Assembly (NCBI GenBank): GCA_013812805.1 | Contig: JACCSV010000202.1 | Coordinates: 1-12,112 of the forward strand | Source of the DNA: Sphingomonas sp. | GTDB taxonomy: Bacteria > Pseudomonadota > Alphaproteobacteria > Sphingomonadales > Sphingomonadaceae | Length of the DNA: 12,112 nt | Reading direction: 5' to 3' | Shown: piece after piece, positions 1 to 7,942 of the stretch | Numbering within the stretch: the stretch's first letter is position 1 | Layout of the letters: each line of letters starts with the position of its first letter | The notes under the pieces: model-generated | Told to the model about the DNA's origin: nothing | Databases searched by the model: none | The model's input: the letters and a program-made list of their open reading frames with translations, nothing else | Position numbers and translations under genes: made by a program

Positions 1-1624
1 CGGCATTGCGGTCAGGGCCCTTGGACACCGCGACCACCGGGATGTCGTGAACTCCGGCATCCTCCATCATCTCGCACGCCGCCGACAGCTGCCCCTTGCC
101 GCCGTCGATCAGCAGCAGGTCCGGCCACTCGCCTGATGCCCGCTCCGGATCCTCCTTTTCCAGCCGCGCAAACCGCCGCTGCAGCACTTCGCGCATCATC
201 GCGAAATCGTCGCCTGGCGCGGTCTCCGGCCGCTTGATGTTGAACTTGCGATAGCTGTTCTTGCGGAACCCCTCGGGCCCAGCGACGATCATCGCCCCGG
301 TCGCGTTGGTGCCCATGATGTGGCTGTTGTCATAGACTTCGATCCGCTTGGGCACGTCGGCAAGCTCGAACGTCTCGGAAAGCTCGCGAAGCACCCTGGT
401 CTGGGTCGCGGTCTCGGCCATCCGGCGGTCGAGCGCCTCCTCGGCATTGCGCCGGGCCTGCTCGATGAGCTTCGCTCGCGCGCCCCGCTGCGGCACTTCG
501 AAGGAAACCTTCCGCCCTGCCCGCTCGCCGAGCGCTTCCTCGAGCAGCTCGCGGTCGGCAAGCTCGCGGTCGACCAGCACTCGCCGCGGTGGCGGCACCT
601 CTTCGTAGAATTGGACCAGAAAGCTCGACAGGACATCGGCTTCCGGAACGTCGTTGGTATGCGCCGGGAAGAAAGCGCGATGCCCCCAATTCTGCCCGCC
701 GCGGATGAAAAAAGCCTGGATCGACACAGTCCCGGCCTTGCAGGCGAGCGCGAACACGTCGGCGTCGCCGAGCCCCTCGGCATGGACCGTCTGGCTGCCC
801 TGGATGTAGGTCAGCGCCCGCAACCGGTCGCGGTAGACGGCGGCGAGCTCGTAGTCCTGCGCTTGCGCCGCCTCGGCCATCGACCGCCCGAGGCGCTCCT
901 GGACGCCCGTCGACTTGCCGGCGAGAAAGGCCTTGGCGTCCTGCACCAGCTCCGCGTACGGCGCCTCGCCGATACGGCCGACGCACGGTGCCGAGCAGCG
1001 GCGGATCTGGAACAGCAGGCAAGGCCTCGATCGCGTTTCGAAAAAGCTGTCGGAGCAGCTTCTTAGCAGGAACAATTTCTGCAGCGCATTAAGCGTTCTA
1101 GTGACCGATCCGGCGCTCGCGAACGGACCGAAATACTGACCCTTGGCGCGCCGCGCGCCGCGATGCTTCTGCACCCGCGGAAACGCATGGTCCTCGCGCA
1201 ACAGGATGAAGGGGAAGCTTTTGTCGTCGCGAAGCAGCACGTTGTACGCCGGGCGAAAGCGCTTGATCAGCTGCGCCTCGAGCAGCAGCGCCTCGGCCTC
1301 TGTGCGGGTCGTGACGATCGTCATCGACCGGGTCTGCGAGACCATCCGCTGCAGCCGCTTCGGCAGCCGCGAAACCTGCGTATAGTTGCTTACCCGGCTT
1401 TTTAGCGACCGCGCCTTGCCAACATACAGCACATCGCCGCGCACATCCTGCATCCGGTAGACGCCGGGTCGGGCCGGCAGCGTCTTCCAGACCGCGCGCA
1501 CCGCCGCGATGCCAGCCTCGAGGTCGGGCTTGTCCCCGCCCCGCACCGCATAGGTCGCCTGGTCCTCGTTGAAGCGGTCGGCCGCTCCTGGGTGCTCGGG
1601 GCGATCGGCGGGCGTTCGGTCCAT
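1..1624 (-). CDS. uvrC: Excinuclease ABC subunit C (UvrC), 3' end outside window
   Basis: UvrC is the nuclease of UvrABC nucleotide excision repair and cuts on both sides of a DNA lesion. The minus-strand frame is open for 541 codons from ATG 1622-1624 to the window edge. The GIY-YIG nuclease shows GVY at residues 54-56, YVG at 67-69, R77 and the catalytic Glu near 116. Cysteines 190, 202, 210 and 214 have the 11/7/3 spacing of the UvrC iron-sulfur cluster. A UVR motif for UvrB binding lies near 247-270. The RNase H-like C-terminal nuclease shows VYDNSH and LLIDGGKGQ, and the frame leaves the window inside SKGPDRNA, so about 80-100 residues (the helix-hairpin-helix part) are missing. The first 45 or so residues are an extension before the usual family start. 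No clear ribosome binding site precedes the ATG. The gene lies 32 bases downstream of the sugar dehydrogenase on the same strand. High-scoring frames on the opposite strand are codon-bias shadows. Confidence 0.97.
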   Translation of the reverse strand, partial: MDRTPADRPEHPGAADRFNEDQATYAVRGGDKPDLEAGIAAVRAVWKTLPARPGVYRMQDVRGDVLYVGKARSLKSRVSNYTQVSRLPKRLQRMVSQTRSMTIVTTRTEAEALLLEAQLIKRFRPAYNVLLRDDKSFPFILLREDHAFPRVQKHRGARRAKGQYFGPFASAGSVTRTLNALQKLFLLRSCSDSFFETRSRPCLLFQIRRCSAPCVGRIGEAPYAELVQDAKAFLAGKSTGVQERLGRSMAEAAQAQDYELAAVYRDRLRALTYIQGSQTVHAEGLGDADVFALACKAGTVSIQAFFIRGGQNWGHRAFFPAHTNDVPEADVLSSFLVQFYEEVPPPRRVLVDRELADRELLEEALGERAGRKVSFEVPQRGARAKLIEQARRNAEEALDRRMAETATQTRVLRELSETFELADVPKRIEVYDNSHIMGTNATGAMIVAGPEGFRKNSYRKFNIKRPETAPGDDFAMMREVLQRRFARLEKEDPERASGEWPDLLLIDGGKGQLSAACEMMEDAGVHDIPVVAVSKGPDRNA

Positions 1625-1656
1625 CGGGTGAATGTAGGTGGAGAGACGCGCCCCGG

Positions 1657-2913
1657 CTACAATGTCCAGCGATCGACCGCGGCGTCGAGGTCGCGACCGC
1701 GCCACATGCCGCGAAGATCGGCCAGCGTACCGCCGGGAGCCACCATCGCTTCCAGTTCGCCGGACGACATCTCGCGATACTCGCGGTGAGCGACCGCGCC
1801 GACCACGAGGTCGTAACGGCGGCTGCCCGGCTGAGTGACGCTCAGGCCGTGCTCGCTAAGCACCTCGTCGGGCGAGGCTTGCGGGTCGGCGACCTCGACC
1901 TCGTGCCCCAGCCACAGCAGTCGCCGGACCAGGTCGAAGCTGCGGCTGTTGCGAAGGTCGGGCACGTTCTCCTTGAAGGTCAGGCCCAGCACCAGGGCGC
2001 TGCCGCTCTTGCGCCGCCGCTCGTGCAACGTGTCGGCGATCCATTGTCCCATCCCGTCATTGGTCTGCCGCCCGGCCAGGATCACTTGCGGCTCATGTCC
2101 GACCTGCCGCGCGAGATAGCTGAGGTAATACGGATCGACGCCGATACAGTGACCGCCGACCAGGCCGGGCTCGAAGCCGAGGAAATTCCATTTCGTCTTC
2201 GCGGCTTCGAGCACGTCCCACATCGAGACGTCGATTTTCGAGAAGATCTGCGCGACCTCGTTCATGAAGGCGATGTTGATGTCGCGCTGCGCGTTCTCAA
2301 TCGCTTTGGCGCCCTCCGCGGCCTTGATCGACGCCGCCTTGAACACGCCGCCGCTAGTAACCGCTCCGTAAAGTTCGGCAAGCTGCGCCGTCACTTCGGC
2401 ATCCTCGCCGGCGACGACCTTGGTGATCTTGTCGACGGTATGCTCGCGGTCGCCCGGGTTGATGCGCTCGGGGCTGTAGCCGAGGCGGAAGTCGCGCCCG
2501 CGCTTCAAACCGGAAATCCGCTCGATTTCCGGACCGCAGAGTTCCTCGGTGACCCCAGGGTAGACGGTGCTCTCGTAGACGATCGTCGGCCGGCGGCTGG
2601 CCTCGATCATCGTCGCGATCTGTTGCGTCGCCGCCATGACGGCACCAAGGTCGGGCCGGTTGGTGCGGTCGACCGGGGTCGGCACGGTGACGATGTACAC
2701 GTCCGCTCCGGCGCAATCCTCGGCGCGATGGCTCATGGTCAGGGTAGTGCGGCGAAGGTCGGCCTCGTCGACTTCGCCGGTGCGGTCGTGGCCGCTGCCG
2801 AGTTCCGCCACGCGGCCGGAATCGATGTCGAACCCGACCACCTCGAACTTGCTGGCAAGCGCCACCGCGAGCGGCAGCCCGACATAGCCGAGGCCCAGGA
2901 CTGTGATTTTCAT
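1657..2913 (-). CDS. tviB: Nucleotide-sugar 6-dehydrogenase, TviB/WbpO type
   Basis: This cytosolic enzyme oxidises C6 of a UDP-N-acetylhexosamine to the uronic acid with two NAD+, supplying acidic sugars for capsule, O-antigen or exopolysaccharide. It has 418 residues, the normal family length. The N-terminal Rossmann fold opens with VLGLGYVGLPLA (residues 5-16). The central part has VPTP (77-80), YESTVYPG (113-120) and GYSPERINPGD (145-155). The catalytic cysteine is C256 in GGHCIGVDPYY, preceded by TKWNF (240-244). The C-terminal UDP-binding domain has LTFKENVPDLRNS (311-323). These motifs fit the TviB/WbpO branch better than UDP-glucose dehydrogenases, but the exact substrate cannot be read from sequence. 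The frame stays open 28 codons further upstream; ATG 2911-2913 is chosen because the nucleotide-binding strand starts at the next residue. No sugar transferase or polymerase gene is adjacent; uvrC follows after 32 bases, so the two may share a transcript. Confidence 0.93.
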   Translation of the reverse strand: MKITVLGLGYVGLPLAVALASKFEVVGFDIDSGRVAELGSGHDRTGEVDEADLRRTTLTMSHRAEDCAGADVYIVTVPTPVDRTNRPDLGAVMAATQQIATMIEASRRPTIVYESTVYPGVTEELCGPEIERISGLKRGRDFRLGYSPERINPGDREHTVDKITKVVAGEDAEVTAQLAELYGAVTSGGVFKAASIKAAEGAKAIENAQRDINIAFMNEVAQIFSKIDVSMWDVLEAAKTKWNFLGFEPGLVGGHCIGVDPYYLSYLARQVGHEPQVILAGRQTNDGMGQWIADTLHERRRKSGSALVLGLTFKENVPDLRNSRSFDLVRRLLWLGHEVEVADPQASPDEVLSEHGLSVTQPGSRRYDLVVGAVAHREYREMSSGELEAMVAPGGTLADLRGMWRGRDLDAAVDRWTL

Positions 2914-2923
2914 GCGGCTGTTT

Positions 2924-2941
2924 AACCCCCGCGCGGGGGTT
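2924..2941. promoter_or_regulatory. Perfect 18-bp GC-rich palindrome upstream of tviB-like gene
   Basis: AACCCCCGCGCGGGGGTT is an exact palindrome 10 bases upstream of the dehydrogenase ATG. In the minus-strand transcript it could fold as a 7-bp stem with a GCGC loop. Its GGGGG, 12 bases before the ATG, is the only Shine-Dalgarno-like run there, so folding could hide it. It could equally be a protein-binding dyad between the divergent genes. No T-run follows on either strand, so it is not a standard intrinsic terminator. That the palindrome exists is certain; its role is inference. Confidence 0.5.
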
Positions 2942-3059
2942 CGCAACCGTTCCGGGATTCTAAGCGCCCGCCCTCGCCGCTCCGCTTCGGCGCGCACGAA
3001 CTAAGGGCTGGCTTGGAATAGCGAATGCGTTACTTTCAGGTCGGGGGAGAGAATCGAGC

Positions 3060-4898
3060 ATGGCTGACGCCGACCAGGTTGTGCCCAAGCGCACGCGTGT
3101 GAGGACGGCAAAGCCGCCCCCTCAGCCGAGCACGCCCGACCCCACCGAAATCGCGATGGCCGCAGCAGCGTCGGGCAAGCCGCTTCCGGAAGTCGCTCGC
3201 CGAGTTCTGGAAGAGCAGGCGCGGTTCCTGAGCGCTCAGTGCGCGGAGCTTCGACTGCGCCGCATCGGCGAAGGAGTGCGAGCGGCGCTGTGGGCGATCC
3301 TCGCCATCGCGGCGTTGGCCGTGGTCGGATTGATCGTAGCCGTCGTCGTCCGGGCGACCCGCACGGATGCGCTGATCGTGCAGAGCTTCCGGGTGCCGCC
3401 GTCGCTCGCCGCCAAGGGGCTGACCGGCGAAGTGCTCGCCACCCAGGTCCTCGATCGGCTGGCCGACATGCAGGGCCGAACCGAATCCGTCCGTGCCGCA
3501 TCGACCTATGCGAACAATTGGGAGGACGATCTCAAGATCGACATCCCCAACACCGGCGCCACCACCAGCGAGGTGTGGAAGCTGCTGCGCGGCTGGCTTG
3601 GCAAGGAGACGCGCATCTCGGGCGAAGTGATCGAGGTCGACGGCAAGCTGGCGCTCACCGCGCGTGTGGGCAGCTCGCCAGGGCAACGATTCGTCAGCCC
3701 GGCAGGTAAGCTGGATGACCTGGTCTCCCAGGCTGCGGAGCTCATCTATCGACAGACGCAACCCTACCGGTACGCCGTCTTCGTCGCTCGGACACCCGGC
3801 CGCGAAGGCGAGCGCTTCAGCATCCTGAAGCCGCTCACTGCCCATCCATCGCCGATCGAACGCAAGTGGGCCTATAGCGGGCTCACCTATGACCGGAACC
3901 TTTTCGGCGATTTCCGCGCCGCTTTGGCGATGGGCAGGCGTGCGCTCGCGATCGACCCTAAAATGGTGCCAGCCATCGCGAACACCGCTTATGCACATCG
4001 CGCGCTCGGCCATGAGCAAGCAAGCCTCGACATGAACCTGTTCCGCAAAGGCCTTCCGAAAAGTTCGGAATACGACCCGGTCATCGAAGCAGCGAACGCT
4101 TGCGGGCACGACGCCGACATTGGCGTGGCCATGCGCGACCCGACGCTGCTGGACCGCGCCGCTGCATGCCTTGAGTCGGCGCCGAGCAGCTACGCCGTGG
4201 AGCTTGTAATGGCCCGCTTATCCGCCGCCCTGGTCCGCAACGATCCCGAACCGCTGCTGCGTTATCGTCAGTCGCCTTCAGCAGATGTCCCCGAGGACGT
4301 CGTCGCGCGAAACAATGCACGGACGCAATTGAGTGGAGAAGTGATTCGTGGCCCCTCGCCGCGCCTGACGCTGGCGTTGGCCGAATTCACCAGGATGGCG
4401 GAGCTTCCCGCCTCTGCCGGACCGTTAGCGCTATTTCATCGAGGCTGGGCCCCCGTCGAGGATTGGCCGTTGCAGGCGCGAGCGATGGTCCTGCTCGGTC
4501 GAAACGCCGAAGCGGCCGCGCTGATCGCTAGGACTCCCCGCGATTGCTACGAGTGCGTGCGGGTTCGCGGTTTGGTTGCGGAGGCCGGCGGCGATGCAAT
4601 CGGTGCCCAGCGCTGGTTCGCCGAGGCGGTCCGGCAGGGGCCGCGACTGGCCCCGGCCTACATCGACTGGGCGCGGCTGCTTGCCCGGCATCGTCGGTTC
4701 GGGGGCGCCGAAGCGCGGTTCACAAAGGCGGCGCGGCTCTCCCCCAATTGGGCCGACCCACTCAAATATTGGGGCGACTCCCTGGCCGCGCAGGGCAAGC
4801 GCGCCGAGGCGCTCGAGAGATATGATGCCGCCTTGAAGCTCGCGCCCAAATGGCTCGAGCTTCGCCAGGCTCGGCAGCGGCTCGCTGGCTCCGCCTAG
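3060..4898 (+). CDS. Membrane-anchored TPR protein of unknown function
   Basis: This 612-residue protein has an unfamiliar function but clear architecture. A proline- and charge-rich cytoplasmic tail covers about 1-70. One transmembrane segment (about 74-98, rich in Ala, Val, Leu and Ile) is followed by RATRT. A mixed alpha/beta region (about 103-235) contains SFRVPP, YANNWEDD and RQTQPYRYAVF, which I associate from memory with a sphingomonad TPR family. Helical repeats run from about 255 to 610. The last TPR units are clearest: YIDWARLLARHRRF near 533-546, then YWGDSLAAQGKRAEALERYD, with Pro at repeat ends. The likely topology is N-terminus inside and repeats in the periplasm, as a scaffold. 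A good ribosome binding site (GGGGGAGAG) lies about 10 bases before the ATG. It is divergent from the sugar dehydrogenase, with 146 bases between starts, so shared regulation is possible. No catalytic motif is seen. Confidence 0.88.
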   Translation: MADADQVVPKRTRVRTAKPPPQPSTPDPTEIAMAAAASGKPLPEVARRVLEEQARFLSAQCAELRLRRIGEGVRAALWAILAIAALAVVGLIVAVVVRATRTDALIVQSFRVPPSLAAKGLTGEVLATQVLDRLADMQGRTESVRAASTYANNWEDDLKIDIPNTGATTSEVWKLLRGWLGKETRISGEVIEVDGKLALTARVGSSPGQRFVSPAGKLDDLVSQAAELIYRQTQPYRYAVFVARTPGREGERFSILKPLTAHPSPIERKWAYSGLTYDRNLFGDFRAALAMGRRALAIDPKMVPAIANTAYAHRALGHEQASLDMNLFRKGLPKSSEYDPVIEAANACGHDADIGVAMRDPTLLDRAAACLESAPSSYAVELVMARLSAALVRNDPEPLLRYRQSPSADVPEDVVARNNARTQLSGEVIRGPSPRLTLALAEFTRMAELPASAGPLALFHRGWAPVEDWPLQARAMVLLGRNAEAAALIARTPRDCYECVRVRGLVAEAGGDAIGAQRWFAEAVRQGPRLAPAYIDWARLLARHRRFGGAEARFTKAARLSPNWADPLKYWGDSLAAQGKRAEALERYDAALKLAPKWLELRQARQRLAGSA

Positions 4899-5246
4899 CC
4901 AAACGGCAGCCCTCGCCTCCACTTCCTCGCCATGGTCCGATCGGCCTCTTACGAAAGTGACTCAGGCGTTATGAGCGATGGATTGCGAGAGGTCGCGCAG
5001 GAGCCAATCAATGTCCGCTTTCGACCCTGAGCGGACATTGGGCTGATGCCGGCTTTGCGCCCTAATCGGTCGTGTTGAGCGCAGATTTCAGCTCCTTGCA
5101 TGCGGACGTTCGTTCATGCCGGTGGGCTGGCATTCAGTCTACCGGACGATCTCCCTTCCGCCTGACTGTAAGCATCGTGACGTGTCGAGACCGGCAGTGG
5201 GCCCATCCTGCCGGGCTGAGCTGATCAGCCGACGTGGTCGGACGGG
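4899..5246. other. 348-base non-coding gap at the left edge of the accessory region
   Basis: No convincing gene was found on either strand. The stretch holds the hairpin repeat at 5009-5040. A second sequence resembling its right arm (GCGGACGTT) is near 5102-5110. A short inverted repeat GGCTGA/TCAGCC lies at 5214-5219 and 5225-5230, 16 bases beyond the stop of the symporter remnant. That repeat could be a weak terminator but has no T-run. The gap separates intact chromosomal genes from the degraded region and may be a junction scar. Confidence 0.6.
5009..5040. repeat. Hairpin with 11-bp perfect arms, probable dispersed repeat
   Basis: CAATGTCCGCT (5009-5019) and AGCGGACATTG (5030-5040) are perfect inverted arms around a 10-base loop, TTCGACCCTG. 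From memory, hairpins with ATGTCCGCTTTCGACCC cores recur in intergenic DNA of sphingomonads and relatives, so this is likely one copy of a dispersed palindromic element. The fold could also act as a transcript end for the TPR gene, but it lies 110 bases past that stop and lacks a T-run. The copy number in this genome cannot be seen here. Confidence 0.6.
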
Positions 5247-5867
5247 CTAGCTTGCTTCGTGGCGAGCGCTGTCCCGCCCCACCACGGATGTCAGCGCAAG
5301 GTCCGCCGTGACGTTGCTAACGGTGTAGAAGATGCCCGGAATGGTATCTACCGCGAGGAGCAGCGGGAGGAGTTCGATTGGAACGCCGGCGGCGATGGCG
5401 GGAGGTGCATCCGCAGCGAAGAAGGTGACCTGGTTGGGCAGGCCGACGATCACCAGCGTGTTCACCGTCGCCAGCAGGGCCACGACCGCGAGCGTCGCCG
5501 GCCCGACCTCTATGCCGTTCATCCTCGCCATGGCGAGCGTGACGATGACGATAGAGGCCGGCGCGGCGATGCGGAACAGGGCGACCGCGAGCGGCAGCAC
5601 GACGGAGGAGACGGCGGGGGCGACTGCCAGCTTCTCCGCGCCGGCTAGCATCGGCGGTAGCGAGGCAAGTGAGGACTGCGTGCTCGCCGCCACCGCCTGC
5701 GCCGGCGGCGCGGCGCGCGCGAACGCGGTCGGTTTCACGCGGCCGGCCAGGACCGCCAGCGGATACATCGACGGGCCGAGCGCAAGCGTGACCGCGATCT
5801 ACACGGAGATGTAGTGGGCGAGCACAGCCCCCGCGCCGAGCCCAAGCTTCGCGCCCACGCCCAGGTA
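5247..5867 (-). pseudogene. Dicarboxylate/amino-acid:cation symporter, C-terminal remnant
   Basis: Intact relatives (DAACS/SDF family, GltP/DctA-like) import dicarboxylates or acidic amino acids with Na+ or H+ across the inner membrane. Only the C-terminal half, about 200 residues, is recognisable. It has the serine-rich hairpin as STQSSLASLP, hydrophobic helices through FRIAAP, and the last substrate-binding helix as DTIPGIFYTVSNVTAD. There is an in-frame TAG at 5799-5801, with family-like sequence (GAVLAHYISV) on its upstream side. Further upstream the similarity fades near 5867 and the N-terminal half is absent. An open frame of 173 codons can start at ATG 5766-5768, but it would make only half a transporter. 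In the substrate helix the family Asp and Arg (GltPh D394 and R397) are Gly and Tyr, while the Asn and the following Asp are kept. The gene lies in the same direction as the monooxygenase upstream. Confidence 0.8.
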
Positions 5868-6006
5868 AGCGCGACAAGAATCCGTGCGGCGTGGACATCA
5901 TCGTTCCTTTTGGGTCGATCGACGCGACTGCCGGCTGTGCTGCCGGCGAGAACCCGAAGGCGGCCGGCGAAGCCGTGGAAGGCCCGGATCGATTTCCAGG
6001 AGGCTG

Positions 6007-7057
6007 CTACTCAGTCGGTTCGAGCACCTGAGCCGGGGCGCCGGCCGGCTGAATCACCTGCGCGGAAAAACGCTCCATTTCCTCGGCCTGCGGGCTCATC
6101 TGGAGTAGGAGCAGGTCGAGCCCCGCATCCTCATATTCGGCAACCTTCTCGCGGATTTTCTCGGGCGTGCCGATTAGGCGCGGGCGGAGACCCCGGTTGG
6201 TAACCGAATATTCCTGTATCTTGAGTTCGCGCTCGAGCTGCGTGCCGGAAAGCCACTGCTCGAAATTGTCGAAACCCGCAGGCGGCTTGCCGCCCATGTC
6301 GGTAATGCGGGCGACCTCGGCCTCTGCTTCGGCCTCGCTGTCGCGGACGATCGCATAGGCGGCCATTCCGTAGGTCATCGGCGGCTTGCCCGCGCGCTCG
6401 CGGCGCGCGCGCATGTCGGCGATCTTCTCTCGGATCACGTCCGGGCCGTCACCGTGCATGACGTAGGCGTCGCACTGGGCGGTGATCGGCCTTGGCGGCT
6501 TCGGACTCGCCGCCGGCGTAGATGACGGGCTTTCGCACCGGCTTGGGCTCGTTGATCGCCTCCTCCGCGCGGTAGAAGCTGCCTTCGAAGCTGAAGCGAG
6601 GCTCGCTCCACAGCCCCTCGACGACCTTCAGCCATTCGGACGTGCGGGCGTAGCGGTCGTCATGCTGGTCGAACTGGAGCCCGTACTGCTTCGCCTCATC
6701 CGCCCACCAGGAGGAGACGACGTTCAGCGCGAGCCGGCCGTTAGCGATCCGGTCGATATTGGACGACTGCTTTGCGAATAGCGCCGGCTGGTGGAAGTTG
6801 GGCCGCACGGCAACCATCAGCTCGATCGACCGGGTCACTGCGGCCAGCGCCGCCGCCGTCGACCAGGCGTCGAGCGTCGGCGCATCTCGACCCTTGGTGT
6901 CGTTCATGTTGAGTTCGGCGATCAACGTCAGGTCATAGCCGATCTCCTCCGACCGCCGCACCAGCCTAGACATATAGTCCCAGCTCGCCTCCATCCGCTC
7001 ATCGGGGACGTTTCGAAGCCAGCCGCCGAACACCGGCGCCCAATATCCGTACCTCAT
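6007..7057 (-). pseudogene. Luciferase-like FMN-dependent monooxygenase, frameshifted
   Basis: Relatives are FMNH2-dependent two-component monooxygenases (alkanesulfonate/dimethyl sulfone monooxygenase side of the luciferase-like superfamily) that use reduced flavin from a partner reductase. The 5' frame (7057 to about 6488) reads YGYWAPVFGGWLRNV, the flavin-site region ending LIAELN, AWSTAAALAAVT, RPNFHQPALFAKQ, LNVVSSWWADE and YAGGESEAAKA. The 3' frame resumes at 6486 with ITAQCDAYVMHGD and ends with a normal tail, TNRGLRPRLIGTP then GLDLLLLQMSP, at TAG 6007-6009. The frames join exactly if base 6487 is an extra base (or two are missing), giving about 349 residues, the usual length. Everything else looks intact, so this is a recent mutation or a sequence error. 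An AAAAGG-type binding site lies about 8 bases before the ATG. No flavin reductase is in the window. The substrate is unknown; sulfone or sulfonate is only a family guess. Confidence 0.85.
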
Positions 7058-7282
7058 TGCTGTGCCTTTTCTTCTATGGCCGCCGCGATGTCGTCGACAA
7101 GCCGTTCATGGGGATTCCAGCCGAGCACAATCACTCATACGCAATTCCTCGCCGCCCCAATGCCGCAAAGAGCGGCTCGAACCAGGTGGGATGTTCGTAC
7201 AGGACCGCCAGCGCTGGTCATTATGGGGCCCTTGAGCGCGGTTGGAAGATTATTGCCGGATAACGTGTTTGATAGTCAGGGC

Positions 7283-7311
7283 TTCATAGCGGTGAGCCCC
7301 TCAAATATACT
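7283..7311 (+). promoter_or_regulatory. Candidate sigma-70 promoter for the AsnC-type regulator gene
   Basis: TTCATA (7283-7288) and TATACT (7306-7311) are separated by 17 bases, a good match to a -35/-10 pair in the direction of the regulator gene. Transcription would start near 7318, giving a leader of about 95 bases that includes the inverted repeat at 7341-7368. This stretch of the 355-base gap between the divergent monooxygenase and regulator genes is visibly more AT-rich than the flanks. Nothing else was recognised in the gap, and no clear promoter for the monooxygenase side. Confidence 0.4.
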
Positions 7312-7340
7312 GGCGATTTCAGGCTTCAACACACCCGTGG

Positions 7341-7368
7341 TCCGATAACAACAATCCCTGCTATCGGA
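7341..7368. promoter_or_regulatory. Inverted repeat, possible AsnC-family operator
   Basis: TCCGATA (7341-7347) and TATCGGA (7362-7368) are perfect 7-bp arms with a 14-base spacer, so their centres are 21 bases apart, about two helical turns. The site lies 44 bases before the regulator ATG and just after the predicted transcription start. Lrp/AsnC proteins bind dyads and often repress themselves, so this is a reasonable autoregulatory operator. A related half-site, CCGGATAAC, is at 7256-7264. Confidence 0.4.
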
Positions 7369-7412
7369 AGCCGTGAATTAGAAGTTTCTTCTGCTCTGGA
7401 CGGATTTGTTGG

Positions 7413-7916
7413 ATGGATTCCACCGACCTGAAAATTCTGGCGATCCTCCAGGAGGACGCTTCGCTCGCCATTGCCGAAGTGGCTGTGCGGGTGAATCTCT
7501 CACAGACACCGTGCTGGAGGCGGATACGGCGGCTTGAAATGTCGGGCGTCCTCGAGCGCCGCGTGGCGATCCTAAATCCCACAGCCATCGGCATCGACAT
7601 CACCGTGTTCGTGGCCATCGAGACCGGCGATCATAGCAGCGCATGGCTCTCTCGCTTCGCCGCCCTGCTTTCCGACATGCCGGAGGTGATGGAGGTCCAC
7701 CGGATGGCGGGCGACATCGACTATCTGCTCAAGATTTGCGTGCCGAACATGACCGCTTACGACGACTTCTATCGCAAACTGATTGAAGCCATCCCGCTCA
7801 AGAACGTCACCTCCCGCTTTGCCATGGAGCGGGTGAAGTCCACGACGGCCTACCCGCTGCCTCCGGCCCACCGTGCCCCAAAAGGCCCGGACACTTCCGT
7901 GCACGCTGGAGGTTGA
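7413..7916 (+). CDS. Lrp/AsnC family transcriptional regulator
   Basis: This DNA-binding regulator of 167 residues senses a small ligand, usually an amino acid or a similar metabolite. The N-terminal winged helix-turn-helix opens with DSTDLKILAILQEDA. The recognition region is IAEVAVRVNLSQTPCWRRI (about 20-38) and the wing is VLERRVAIL. The C-terminal RAM ligand/oligomer domain (about 62-150) contains MAGDIDYLLKICVP, the glycine-rich ligand turn typical of the family. The tail after about 150 is Pro-rich and of no known role. The ribosome binding site is weak; the ATG at 7413 is chosen because the family always starts within a few residues of DxxDxKIL. It is divergent from the monooxygenase and only 26 bases upstream of the DoxX-like gene, so it probably controls one or both and itself. 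The inducer cannot be read from sequence. Confidence 0.93.
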   Translation: MDSTDLKILAILQEDASLAIAEVAVRVNLSQTPCWRRIRRLEMSGVLERRVAILNPTAIGIDITVFVAIETGDHSSAWLSRFAALLSDMPEVMEVHRMAGDIDYLLKICVPNMTAYDDFYRKLIEAIPLKNVTSRFAMERVKSTTAYPLPPAHRAPKGPDTSVHAGG

Positions 7917-7942
7917 CCATTCAACTAAGGGGAGAGTCGAAC

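Noticed and set aside
320..1066. A 248-codon plus-strand frame and two long minus-strand frames over uvrC.
   Set aside because: The third minus frame encodes UvrC with all its motifs; the others are high-GC shadows.
1786..2925. A 379-codon plus-strand frame antisense to the sugar dehydrogenase.
   Set aside because: It follows the codon pattern of the real minus-strand gene and has no family-like motifs.
3036..4109. A 357-codon minus-strand frame under the TPR protein gene.
   Set aside because: The plus strand has a proper binding site, a membrane helix and repeats; the minus frame has composition-driven sequence only.
5214..5230. Inverted repeat GGCTGA/TCAGCC after the symporter remnant, as a terminator.
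   Set aside because: Only six pairs with a five-base loop and no T-run; expected by chance in GC-rich DNA.
7057..7263. A 68-codon plus-strand frame in the gap between the monooxygenase and the regulator.
   Set aside because: It starts at TTG without a binding site, has no recognisable motif and lies where promoters are expected.
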